A stretch of DNA of 17,445 nt from contig JAKLIU010000011.1 of NCBI GenBank assembly GCA_022709445.1, positions 1 through 17,445 on the forward strand. The letters are read 5' to 3'. This document shows positions 1 through 7,379 of this stretch, piece after piece (within the stretch, counting starts at the first letter, position 1; every line of letters begins with the position of its first letter). The notes beneath the pieces were generated by a model. It saw only the letters and a program-made list of their open reading frames with translations, ran no database searches and was not told the DNA's origin. The DNA is from Spirochaetota bacterium (GTDB lineage Bacteria; Spirochaetota; Spirochaetia; Treponematales; UBA12059). Position numbers and translations under genes: made by a program.

Positions 1-217
1 CCAGGTGTCGGGAACCTTCGGTTCGCGGCAGGAAGAGGCGCAACGGCTGGGCCGCGTGCTCAGGCCCAAGGAAAAGAACTCGTATTTCTACTCCCTCGTT
101 TCACGGTATACTGTGGAGGAGGAATACGCCGACAACCGCCGGCGCTTCCTCACCGAGCAGGGCTACCGTTACACGATCGAATCATGGGAGGAGCGCGAGT
201 GGGTGCCGTCGAACTGA
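1..217 (+). CDS. XPB/Rad25-type DNA repair helicase, C-terminal end (5' partial)
   Basis: This is the last 71 residues of a superfamily 2 DNA helicase of the XPB/ERCC3 type; the rest lies before the window. The frame is open from base 2 and stops at 215-217. It contains helicase motif VI (QEEAQRLGRVLRPK), preceded by SGTFGSR, and then the typical tail of bacterial XPB proteins: FYSLVSRYTVEEEYA followed by RRRFLTEQGYRYTI. The motif VI arginines normally contact ATP at the interface of the two RecA-like domains. XPB unwinds DNA in eukaryotic TFIIH and repair; bacterial versions are found in actinobacteria and spirochaetes and are thought to act in DNA repair. The next gene begins before this one ends, so the two are probably translationally coupled. 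The family call is secure; its role here is inferred. Confidence 0.93.
   Translation, partial: QVSGTFGSRQEEAQRLGRVLRPKEKNSYFYSLVSRYTVEEEYADNRRRFLTEQGYRYTIESWEEREWVPSN
187..192 (+). promoter_or_regulatory. Shine-Dalgarno GGAGGA deciding a GTG start
   Basis: GGAGGA lies inside the 3' end of the helicase gene, six bases before GTG 199. An in-frame ATG at 184 overlaps this site and has no comparable site of its own. GTG 199 is therefore the better start for the downstream gene. Confidence 0.6.
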
Positions 218-2301
218 AGCGCTGGCGCGATTCCCTGATCGCCGACCGGGAGGACCTGCTCATAGGGGCCGCGAGACGCTGGCTGGGCCCCGTCAAGACG
301 CCCTTCAACAAGCACGAGATCCTCGAACGCCTGGAGTCCTACCTCCGCAAGCCCGCGACCGTGGCCGCGGTCATCGACCTGCTGGATGCCAGGGACCGGC
401 TGGCGGTGGCCTCCCTGTCCGTCATGGGAGACCTCGCTCCCGCCGTCCTGGAACGGGCCATGCGACTGGACGGCTCCGACCTGCACGCCGGCGCTTTCGG
501 GCGGCGCCTGGCCAACCTCCGCGAGCGGATGATCGTCTACCGGTACCGGAACGCGCGGAACCGCGAGCGCATCGGGCTGGTTCCTCCCCTGGCCGGCGCG
601 CTTTCGGCGGCGACCGGTCCGGCGGACCTGGCTGCCGGGGGCTTCGAGCCGGCCGCCGTGCCTTCCGCCGGGGATCCCTGGGCCCTGTTCTGCGCGCTGT
701 TCTCGGCCTGCTGTCGCGCCAAGCCCGCCTTCCGCAGCGGTCGGGAATTGTCCCGGCGGGCCCTGGAGATGCTCTCCATGAGCGCGCCCGAGCTGACGGG
801 GGACGGTACCAGGGGCGGCGCGCGGGCCGCGTTCCTCCTCGATTGCCTGATCGGCGCCCGCGCCTTGCTTCCCGGAGAGGACGGGCGCCCCGTACCCGAC
901 CCCGGCCGATTCCTGCGGCTGGCGACCGTCTTCGGCGAGGACGCCCCGCTGGCACTGGCCTGCTCGGCCGGCGGGCAGGGCCCGGCGGATCCGGCCGCCC
1001 GGACCGGTTTCCTCAAGTACCTGGCCGGATCGCTGCCCAGGGGCGTGGCCATCGAAGCCCGTGACCTGGACCGGATGGCGCTGGCGGCGGCTCTGCGCTT
1101 CCTCCGCGCCCGCGCGGAAGCCGGGGGCGACGGATCCGGGGATCCGCTGGAGAACGACGACGGCGAGGCGCTGGCTGCCTTCGCCTCCGTGGAACCGCTT
1201 ATAGGGTTGGGCCTCCTGGAGCGGAGGGAGGACGGTCGCCTGGTCGCGGTCGCCCCCGCAGATCCGGCTCCGGCGATCCGCGCCCGGGCTGACGCGAGCG
1301 GCCTGCCGTCGGTGGTGGTGGAGGAGTCCCACGAGATCAAGGTGCTGCCCGAGGCGTCCGCCGCCGACAGGGCCTACGTGGCCGCCATCGCTCGGATGGA
1401 GCGCACGGGCCTGGTGTGGACCGCGGTGCTGGACAAGGACGCCGCGCTCTCGGCGTTCTCCGCGGGTTTCGATGCCGCGGGCGTGGCCGACCGCCTGCAG
1501 GCGATGTCGGCCAAACCCTTGCCCCAGAGCATCCGTTTCTCGCTTGACACCTGGGAGGCCCAGGCCAGGGGCGTGCGGGTCTTCCAGGGCGTCATCGCTC
1601 GCCTGGACGAGCACAACGCCGCCATGCTGGCCCACTCGCCCAAGGCCCGGGGAGCCATCAAGGAGGTCCTGGCCGAGGGCGTGTTCCTGCTGGACGCCGC
1701 GAACCTCAAGGATGCGGAGAAGCTGCTCAAGCGCGCAGGCATACGGGTGGAGATCCAGGAGACGGTTGACGTGGAGTCGCTGGCCGTCACCGCGGACGCT
1801 TGGCCGGAAGAGAGCCTGTCCGCCTACGGCCGCTTGGCCGGGTTCCGCTTGCCGCCCCTGCCCATCGCCGTGGCGGCCGGGCCGGTCAGGCAGGGCGCAG
1901 GGGCGACGCTGGAGCGCTTGACCCGGGCCCTGCAGGCCATGGACCTGTCCCCCGCGGCCCGGGCGGTGCTGGCTGACAGGCTGCGTTCACGCCTGGTCCT
2001 GCACGAGAGCCAGCTGTCGGGGGCGGATTCCGGGACGGACACGGCTGCCGCCGGGGCGCTGGACTATCCGGGCAAAGTGCGCATACTGGAACGATCGATG
2101 CGCGAGGGCCAACCCGTGGAGATGTCCTATGCCCGCCCGGACGGGAGCAAGGCACAGGCCATGGGAACTCCGCGCGAGCTCAGGAAGACCCCCGGCGGGC
2201 TCGTGCTCATGCTGGCGGACCGGGCCGGGAACGTGGAACCGGTGCCCGTCGGCGCGATAGAGCGGCTCAGGGTCATGCATACAGACATTTTTGGAGAATG
2301 A
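199..2301 (+). CDS. Helicase_C_3-domain protein with WYL-like tail, XPB partner
   Basis: A 700-residue soluble protein with no signal peptide. Residues about 370-465 match the Helicase_C_3 (XPB/Ssl2 N-terminal-like) domain: a VVVEESHEIKVLPEA strand, then a stretch reading RTGLVWTAVLDKDAALSAF, then PLPQSIRFSLDTWEAQA. The last 70 residues, starting near YPGKVRILERSM and including EMSYARPDG, resemble a WYL domain, a small SH3-like fold that binds ligands or nucleic acid in regulators. The first 340 residues are helical, alanine- and arginine-rich, and unassigned. The gene overlaps the helicase by 19 bases. A Helicase_C_3 gene beside XPB also occurs, as I recall, in mycobacteria (next to ercc3), and archaeal XPB pairs with Bax1. 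I infer a loading or regulatory partner of XPB. ATG 184 is an alternative start. Confidence 0.85.
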   Translation: MGAVELKRWRDSLIADREDLLIGAARRWLGPVKTPFNKHEILERLESYLRKPATVAAVIDLLDARDRLAVASLSVMGDLAPAVLERAMRLDGSDLHAGAFGRRLANLRERMIVYRYRNARNRERIGLVPPLAGALSAATGPADLAAGGFEPAAVPSAGDPWALFCALFSACCRAKPAFRSGRELSRRALEMLSMSAPELTGDGTRGGARAAFLLDCLIGARALLPGEDGRPVPDPGRFLRLATVFGEDAPLALACSAGGQGPADPAARTGFLKYLAGSLPRGVAIEARDLDRMALAAALRFLRARAEAGGDGSGDPLENDDGEALAAFASVEPLIGLGLLERREDGRLVAVAPADPAPAIRARADASGLPSVVVEESHEIKVLPEASAADRAYVAAIARMERTGLVWTAVLDKDAALSAFSAGFDAAGVADRLQAMSAKPLPQSIRFSLDTWEAQARGVRVFQGVIARLDEHNAAMLAHSPKARGAIKEVLAEGVFLLDAANLKDAEKLLKRAGIRVEIQETVDVESLAVTADAWPEESLSAYGRLAGFRLPPLPIAVAAGPVRQGAGATLERLTRALQAMDLSPAARAVLADRLRSRLVLHESQLSGADSGTDTAAAGALDYPGKVRILERSMREGQPVEMSYARPDGSKAQAMGTPRELRKTPGGLVLMLADRAGNVEPVPVGAIERLRVMHTDIFGE

Positions 2302-2302
2302 A

Positions 2303-3082
2303 ATGGCTACACGAACGAACGACTACGACGCGCGGCAGCTCAAGCTGGCCGTGCTCATCGACGCGGACAACACCCAGTCCGGCATAACCGAGGGCCTGCT
2401 GGCCGAGGTGGCCAAGTACGGCGTGGCGAGCGTCAAGCGCATCTACGGCGACTGGACCACCACCAACCTCAAGCACTGGAAGGAGCGGCTCCTGGAGTAC
2501 GCGATCCAGCCCATCCAGCAGTTCTCGTACACCAGCGGCAAGAACGCCACGGACAGCGCCATGATCATCGACGCGATGGATCTCCTGTACACGGAGAAGC
2601 TGGACGGGTTCTGCATCGTGTCCAGCGACTCGGACTTCACCCGGCTGGCGGCGCGCATGCGCGAGGCGGGCAAGTTCGTGCTCGGCTTCGGCGAGCGCAA
2701 GACGCCCAAGCCCTTCCTGGCCGCCTGCGACAAGTTCATCTACACGGACATCCTGCGCGAGCCCGAGGAAGAGGTGGCGGTCGGCGCGAAGGACGAGCCC
2801 AAGAAGAAGGCACCCGCACCCCAGGACTTCAAGATGGACAAGAAGCTGCGGGCCATGCTGGTGCAGGCGGTGGAGGACAGCGCGGACGATTCCGGCTGGG
2901 CCTATCTGGGACCGGTGGGGCAGTACGTGGCCAACCGGCAGCCGGAGTTCGACCCGCGCAACTACGGCTACCGCAAGCTGGGCGAGCTGATCAAGTCCTG
3001 CGGCTGGTTCGACGTCGAGGAACGGTCCAACCCGGCGGATCCGGGCAAGCAGATCTACATCCGCAAGCGCAGCGGCCGCTGA
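2303..3082 (+). CDS. NYN (PIN-like) domain protein with C-terminal OST-HTH/LOTUS domain
   Basis: A 259-residue protein. Residues about 14-155 form a NYN/LabA (DUF88) domain of the PIN-like nuclease fold, with the acidic residues expected for metal-dependent RNA cleavage: D20 and D22 in LIDADN, D84 in NATDSAM, and D109 and D111 in SSDSDF. After a charged linker (about 156-180, EEEVAVGAKDEPKKK) comes an OST-HTH/LOTUS domain (about 183-255: KLRAMLVQAVEDS, YLGPVGQYV, YGYRKLGELIKS, WFDVEE), a winged-helix module known to bind RNA. Many bacterial proteins share this arrangement; their substrates are mostly unknown. ATG 2303 is chosen because GGAG sits six bases upstream; a TTG at 2291 is less likely. 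The gene starts one base after the previous stop, so it belongs to the helicase operon. A role in processing RNA or DNA with that complex is inference. Confidence 0.93.
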   Translation: MATRTNDYDARQLKLAVLIDADNTQSGITEGLLAEVAKYGVASVKRIYGDWTTTNLKHWKERLLEYAIQPIQQFSYTSGKNATDSAMIIDAMDLLYTEKLDGFCIVSSDSDFTRLAARMREAGKFVLGFGERKTPKPFLAACDKFIYTDILREPEEEVAVGAKDEPKKKAPAPQDFKMDKKLRAMLVQAVEDSADDSGWAYLGPVGQYVANRQPEFDPRNYGYRKLGELIKSCGWFDVEERSNPADPGKQIYIRKRSGR

Positions 3083-3103
3083 TCCGGACCGTTCCGCCGG
3101 CGC

Positions 3104-5359
3104 TCAGATCTCCCCGGGCTCCCTCCCGGAGATGAGGATCCCGCCGGCGTCCCAGGCGTCCGCGCCGGTGGATATGCCGTCGGGGCCGATGGTCCAGCGG
3201 ATGCGGGCCGCTCCGGTCTCGTCGGCCATGGGTTCGCCGTCTGTGCCGTAAAACCGCACCTCCACCAGGACTCCCCGCTCGCCGTACACCCCGATGCGCC
3301 TGTGGATGCCCCCGTCGCCGAGCACCGGCTCCCCGTCGACGCCGAGGAACGAGCTCTCCACCATGTTGCCCGCCTGGTCATAGGAGAAATCCCGTGACTG
3401 GTAGCCGGCGAGGGTGGCCAGCGGTTCCCCTTCCGGGCCCAGGGTCCTTGCCAGGACCGGCAAGCCGTCGCGGAAGATGGTCTCCTCCACGCAGAAGCCC
3501 GCCGGGCCCACGACCGGCAGGCCGTCGGCTCCGCGGGTCTCGCGGCGGTGGGAATCCGCGGACCAGACGTCCAGGTCGGCCGCGTGGTTGCCGGTGAAGA
3601 GCGCGGGTTTCCGGTCGGTTCCGTAGTATCGGTACTCCAGCGCCAGCCCGCCGCTCCCCGGCACTTCCGCGCGCACGGTCCTGTGGACGCCCGTGGAGCG
3701 CGAGGCCACGGGCTTGCCGTCCGCGGCGAACACCGTCCGATCCCGCGCCCGGCCCTCCCCGACCATGCGCCGGTCCAGGGCGTAGCCGTAGCCGCCGGCC
3801 CAGGGAAGGCCCGAGCCGTCCAGGAAGCGCAGCTCGTAGCCGCCCTCGATCTCCGTCCGGCTCACCGTCCAGGCTCCCGACTCGTCCTGCACGCGGCGGC
3901 CGTCCGGCATGTAGAAGGTCATGGAGCGGCCGCCGTCGCCGTCCACCACGCGCATGAGGGCGTAGCCTGATTCGTTGACGATGGCGTTGCCGAACGGGTT
4001 CTCCCAGCGCCAGGTCTCGGTCCCTCCGTCGCGCTCAACCGATATCCGCGAGGCGTACATGAGGGTGCCCGCTCCCCGGGGTCGGCCTTTCACGAAGTAC
4101 TCGACCGCGATCAGCCTGCCTTCGGCGTCGCTCGAGAAGCGGTACGCGGCCAGGTTCGACGCCTCCTCGGCGCTCACGGGCATCAAGCCCTCGAACGAGA
4201 AGGGATCCGGCTTCTCGCACCAGCGGTACCAGCGCTCGGAAGCGGCGCCGGGCAGGGTGGCCGGGGCGTCCGCGGGATTGGGCGGGAAGGGGGAGGCCGC
4301 GTCCGGGGCTCCCGGCTCCGGGGGACCGAACACCAGGGTGTTGAGCGTCTTCTGTCGCTCCGCCACCACGTGGGGGTCGAAGTAGCGGTGGAGCGAGCCG
4401 AACGAGCGCAGGAAGGCCAGGCACTCGTCCATGGACCTGGCCAGCGACCGGTCGGAGGCCGGCAGGGCGCGCTGCAGCGAGAGCAGCGCCCAGGGGTGGA
4501 GCATGGCCACGGTCCGGGCCCTGGTGCCCATCATGATCTGGCCCGGCGTGGGGTAGGTGCCGTACACGGCCCGCTCCAGGGCTTCCTGCATGCCGTCGGG
4601 GGCGGTCTTGAGCCTGTCCAGCAGCTCCGCCGCCAGGCGGGTCGTGCTGACGGCGCGCAGTTCCCGTATGATGCCGTAGGCGTGCTCCATGTCCACCAGG
4701 AACAGCCTGTCGGACGCGGATGCCAGGTTGTCGGCGCCGGCGGAGCCCAGGAGCAGCGAGTACCAGTCCGGGGCCGGGTCGCGAGGCGCGTCGACCCTGA
4801 GTATCTCCAGGAGGTAGACGGATTCCAGCCAGATGCCGGTCATGCAGGAAGAGAATTCGTTGAGCACGTTCCTCGAGCGCCAGAGGGCGTTGAGGGAGGG
4901 TTCCTCGTCGGCGTAGTAGAGCGTGGCCAGGGCGCGGAAGAACGACGAGCGCAGGATGCGGTCGTCGCCGGCCAGCGCCTCGAGGTCGAAGGCGCTGATG
5001 ACGATGGCCCGCCGGGTCTCGCTGGCGCGGGCCGGCCAGAAGCCGGGAGTCGGCGTCCTGTCGGAGATGACGCGCACCTCCAGGAGGCGGGCCGACATCC
5101 GGCGCTCCAGGTATTCGAACAGGTAGGCGAATTCCTTGTAGCGGCCGGCCGTGGCCAGGTCGGCCGCGATGCGCTTGACCAGGGCCGAGGGGTCCCAGGA
5201 TTCCAGCGCCGGCGCCTTGCCCAGCCTGGACAGGGGCACCACCTGCTCCCACATGGCGACGCTGTCCTCCAGCACCGCGTCGAAGGCCCGCTGGTCGAGG
5301 GCTCCGGCGCCCGCGGTCGCGAGGCACATGGCCAGTGCCATGACGATCGTTTTTTTCAT
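3104..5359 (-). CDS. Secreted protein with helical N-terminal half and C-terminal DGxP repeat array
   Basis: A 751-residue protein of unknown function. It starts at ATG 5359 with GGAGG nearby; 21 in-frame codons upstream lack a site and would hide the signal peptide. Residues 1-21 form a signal peptide (MKKTIVMALAMCLATAGAGA) ending in AGA before LDQ, so it is probably exported and cleaved. The Cys at 12 does not make a good lipobox. Residues about 22-340 are helical. A proline-rich linker at about 343-370 follows. From about 380 to 740 runs a degenerate repeat of roughly 40 residues with the core aromatic-G-x-DG-x-P: examples are FAADGKPV, YYGTDRKP, RGADGLPV, LGPEGEPL, FLGVDGEPV and FYGTDGEPM, often followed by a Y-D-x-x-G-N-like turn. 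Such repeats resemble YD/MORN-like beta repeats of surface proteins. It is last in the minus-strand operon, 37 nt after its neighbour. Confidence 0.88.
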   Translation of the reverse strand: MKKTIVMALAMCLATAGAGALDQRAFDAVLEDSVAMWEQVVPLSRLGKAPALESWDPSALVKRIAADLATAGRYKEFAYLFEYLERRMSARLLEVRVISDRTPTPGFWPARASETRRAIVISAFDLEALAGDDRILRSSFFRALATLYYADEEPSLNALWRSRNVLNEFSSCMTGIWLESVYLLEILRVDAPRDPAPDWYSLLLGSAGADNLASASDRLFLVDMEHAYGIIRELRAVSTTRLAAELLDRLKTAPDGMQEALERAVYGTYPTPGQIMMGTRARTVAMLHPWALLSLQRALPASDRSLARSMDECLAFLRSFGSLHRYFDPHVVAERQKTLNTLVFGPPEPGAPDAASPFPPNPADAPATLPGAASERWYRWCEKPDPFSFEGLMPVSAEEASNLAAYRFSSDAEGRLIAVEYFVKGRPRGAGTLMYASRISVERDGGTETWRWENPFGNAIVNESGYALMRVVDGDGGRSMTFYMPDGRRVQDESGAWTVSRTEIEGGYELRFLDGSGLPWAGGYGYALDRRMVGEGRARDRTVFAADGKPVASRSTGVHRTVRAEVPGSGGLALEYRYYGTDRKPALFTGNHAADLDVWSADSHRRETRGADGLPVVGPAGFCVEETIFRDGLPVLARTLGPEGEPLATLAGYQSRDFSYDQAGNMVESSFLGVDGEPVLGDGGIHRRIGVYGERGVLVEVRFYGTDGEPMADETGAARIRWTIGPDGISTGADAWDAGGILISGREPGEI

Positions 5360-5396
5360 GCATCCTCCAGTGGTCCGGGGGGTCGGCGGTCCCCGC

Positions 5397-7376
5397 TCAG
5401 AAAAACATCGGCACCATATCATGGACCACCAGGTCGAGGTAAGCCAGGTCCGCGACGATGCGGCCGTCCGCCTCCGCGGGTTCCCGCTTGCCGTCCGCCG
5501 GCCTGAAGCACTCCCCGCCCAGGCGCCCCCAGCCCTTGCCCAGCGGCACTTCCACCCTGCCGGGCGCGGCCCCGTCCGCGGTCTCCAGGGAGCAGGTTAC
5601 CGCCACCAGGCGGTTCCTGCCCGGATCGGCGACCAGCCACCAGGCGAAGCGGTCCTCAACTCGACGGTCCACGATGGCGGCCGATTCCAGGAACGGCCTG
5701 AGCCGCGCCCAGGAGCGCTCGATGGATGCGTAGCGCGCCGCGGCCGCGCGGTCGTCCGCCCAGTCCATGCCGCGGGCCGATATGGTCGAGGCGTACAGGC
5801 CCGTGGACAGGTCCTGGAAACCCATGACTTCGTAGAGGGGGCGGCGGCCGGGACCCACCGAGCAGAACCGGGCGACCATGTGCCTGAGGCTCATGCGTTC
5901 CGGTCCCATCACGGCGGCCAGGCTGGAACCCCAGAAGCGCGAGTCCCCCGCGTCATGGCAGTCCACCGCGAAGCACACCGAGGCGGGCCGGGAGCCGGGA
6001 ACCGAGGCCCGGGCGGCGAGCCTGTCGTACAGGGCGAAGCTGTCGCGCATGAGCGGCGCGTCGATGCGGCGGAGCCAGTCCGACCCGAGCACCAGGTCGA
6101 AGCCCATGTCCGCGTACTCCGCGAACTCGGCGCCCATGCGCTCCGCGAGCGCGCCCGTGGCTCCCGCGCCTCCCGAGCGGCTCGCGGCGGTGGCGGCCGC
6201 CAGCACCTCGGGCGTGGGCCGGTCGGATACCGGGAGGCGGTCCGCGTCGTCGGTCACGGAGTCCAGCACGTGGTCCAGGGAATCGTATCGCACGAAGTCG
6301 AAGCCGTACCCGTCGCGCCAGCGGGAGTAAATCCCGGACCAGTAGTCCACCGCCTCCCGGTTGAGGGAAGGCGGGCAGCCTTCCTCCGGGAGCGAGTTGG
6401 GGGGCACCCCGTCGTAGAAGGCGTAGGGGGCCACCACCCCGTAGGAATCCGCCCCGACGTCCGCGCCCGCGGCGTCCCGGTAGGAGAACACGGGGAAGTC
6501 GCCGCCCCGCTCGTAGCGCAGGAAGGCCGGGATGCCGACCCCGTTCCAGGCCTGGGAGAGCACCGGCCAGAGTCCCCGGTCGATGCACTGCCGTATGGCG
6601 GCGAAGTAGGCGCGGTCCTTGACCTCTTCCTGCGCCCCGAGGTCGCCTTCCTCGCGCTTGAACGTGGACAGGCCGTAATCTTCCTTGATCGCGCCTACCA
6701 GGTCTTCCACCAGGGCCGCGATCCGCAACCGGTCCTCTCGGCGGTAGGGCGTCACCGGGTCCTCGCAGGAAATGGAACGGCGCGCCGGGTCCAGCTGCAC
6801 CCAGCGGAACAGGGACGGCCGCTCCACCACGGTGCGCCCGAACTGGGCTATGTGCGGCAGCAGGTCGTAGCCCACGGCCTTGCCCAGGAGGCGGCAGGCC
6901 AGGCTGAACGCCCTGAGCTGGTCCTCTGGACCTATGCCCGCCGCCGCGAGCGCGGGATCGGCCAGGGAAGGATCCACGGTGGACTGGTTTTCCGGCGCGT
7001 ACACCACGTCGAAGTGCACGGGATGGAAGGGCGCCAGGTGGATGGCGCTGGCTGCCGTGCCGGGAAGCAGTTTGGCCGCCTGCAGGAAGCTGCCAGGCCT
7101 GTCATCATGGCCCGAAGCGCGCACGCTGACGTAGCAGAAGTCCGAACGGAGCATCCAGGACGAGTCGGGCTCCTCGCGGCAGGCCCGCCTGGGGGAACGA
7201 GCGGCCTCCAGGCCGGCGTAGAACAGGGCGATGACGGCGTCCGGCAGCCTGAGCAGCGAGCTCTGGGTCCTCCCTGCCGGGATGCCGGCGGCGCATTCGG
7301 CCGCCAGTGCCTCCGCTTCCCTCCGCTGTCCATCGTCTGGCGAGAGGGCTTCCGCAATGTCTTTCCAGAGCGCCAC
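5397..7376 (-). CDS. GH13 alpha-amylase-superfamily-like protein, atypical active site
   Basis: A 659-residue cytoplasmic protein with no signal peptide, related to the GH13 TIM-barrel glycoside hydrolases and transglycosylases. Early barrel strands are visible at 111-130 (AIHLAPFHPVHFDVVYAPEN). Region I is GYDLLPHIAQ (D171, H175). Region II is FVRYDSLDH (R363, nucleophile-position D365, H369). Region IV is AVDCHDAGD (D472, H474, D475). In region III, where GH13 enzymes have the general acid in a GE motif, this protein reads VLGSDW (431-434), so the glutamate seems replaced by S432 or D433. It may be inactive, use D433, or act on an unusual substrate; I cannot name one. The C-terminal 90 residues look like the usual beta-sandwich. 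The GTG start lies three bases after the previous gene's stop and has no strong Shine-Dalgarno, suggesting translational coupling. Confidence 0.82.
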   Translation of the reverse strand: MALWKDIAEALSPDDGQRREAEALAAECAAGIPAGRTQSSLLRLPDAVIALFYAGLEAARSPRRACREEPDSSWMLRSDFCYVSVRASGHDDRPGSFLQAAKLLPGTAASAIHLAPFHPVHFDVVYAPENQSTVDPSLADPALAAAGIGPEDQLRAFSLACRLLGKAVGYDLLPHIAQFGRTVVERPSLFRWVQLDPARRSISCEDPVTPYRREDRLRIAALVEDLVGAIKEDYGLSTFKREEGDLGAQEEVKDRAYFAAIRQCIDRGLWPVLSQAWNGVGIPAFLRYERGGDFPVFSYRDAAGADVGADSYGVVAPYAFYDGVPPNSLPEEGCPPSLNREAVDYWSGIYSRWRDGYGFDFVRYDSLDHVLDSVTDDADRLPVSDRPTPEVLAAATAASRSGGAGATGALAERMGAEFAEYADMGFDLVLGSDWLRRIDAPLMRDSFALYDRLAARASVPGSRPASVCFAVDCHDAGDSRFWGSSLAAVMGPERMSLRHMVARFCSVGPGRRPLYEVMGFQDLSTGLYASTISARGMDWADDRAAAARYASIERSWARLRPFLESAAIVDRRVEDRFAWWLVADPGRNRLVAVTCSLETADGAAPGRVEVPLGKGWGRLGGECFRPADGKREPAEADGRIVADLAYLDLVVHDMVPMFF

Positions 7377-7379
7377 GGA

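Noticed and set aside
169..1635. A 488-codon minus-strand frame opposite the helicase partner gene
   Set aside because: Composition (G, R, Q, H) and lack of motifs mark it as the antisense shadow of the Helicase_C_3 protein gene.
3083..3103. Possible terminator between convergent genes
   Set aside because: The 21-base gap contains short GC-rich palindromic pieces but no stem followed by a T-run on either strand.
4035..5363. A 442-codon minus-strand frame inside the secreted repeat protein gene
   Set aside because: It overlaps the same strand in another frame, with G/R/P-rich composition. The overlapping frame has a signal peptide and a sensible amino-acid makeup.
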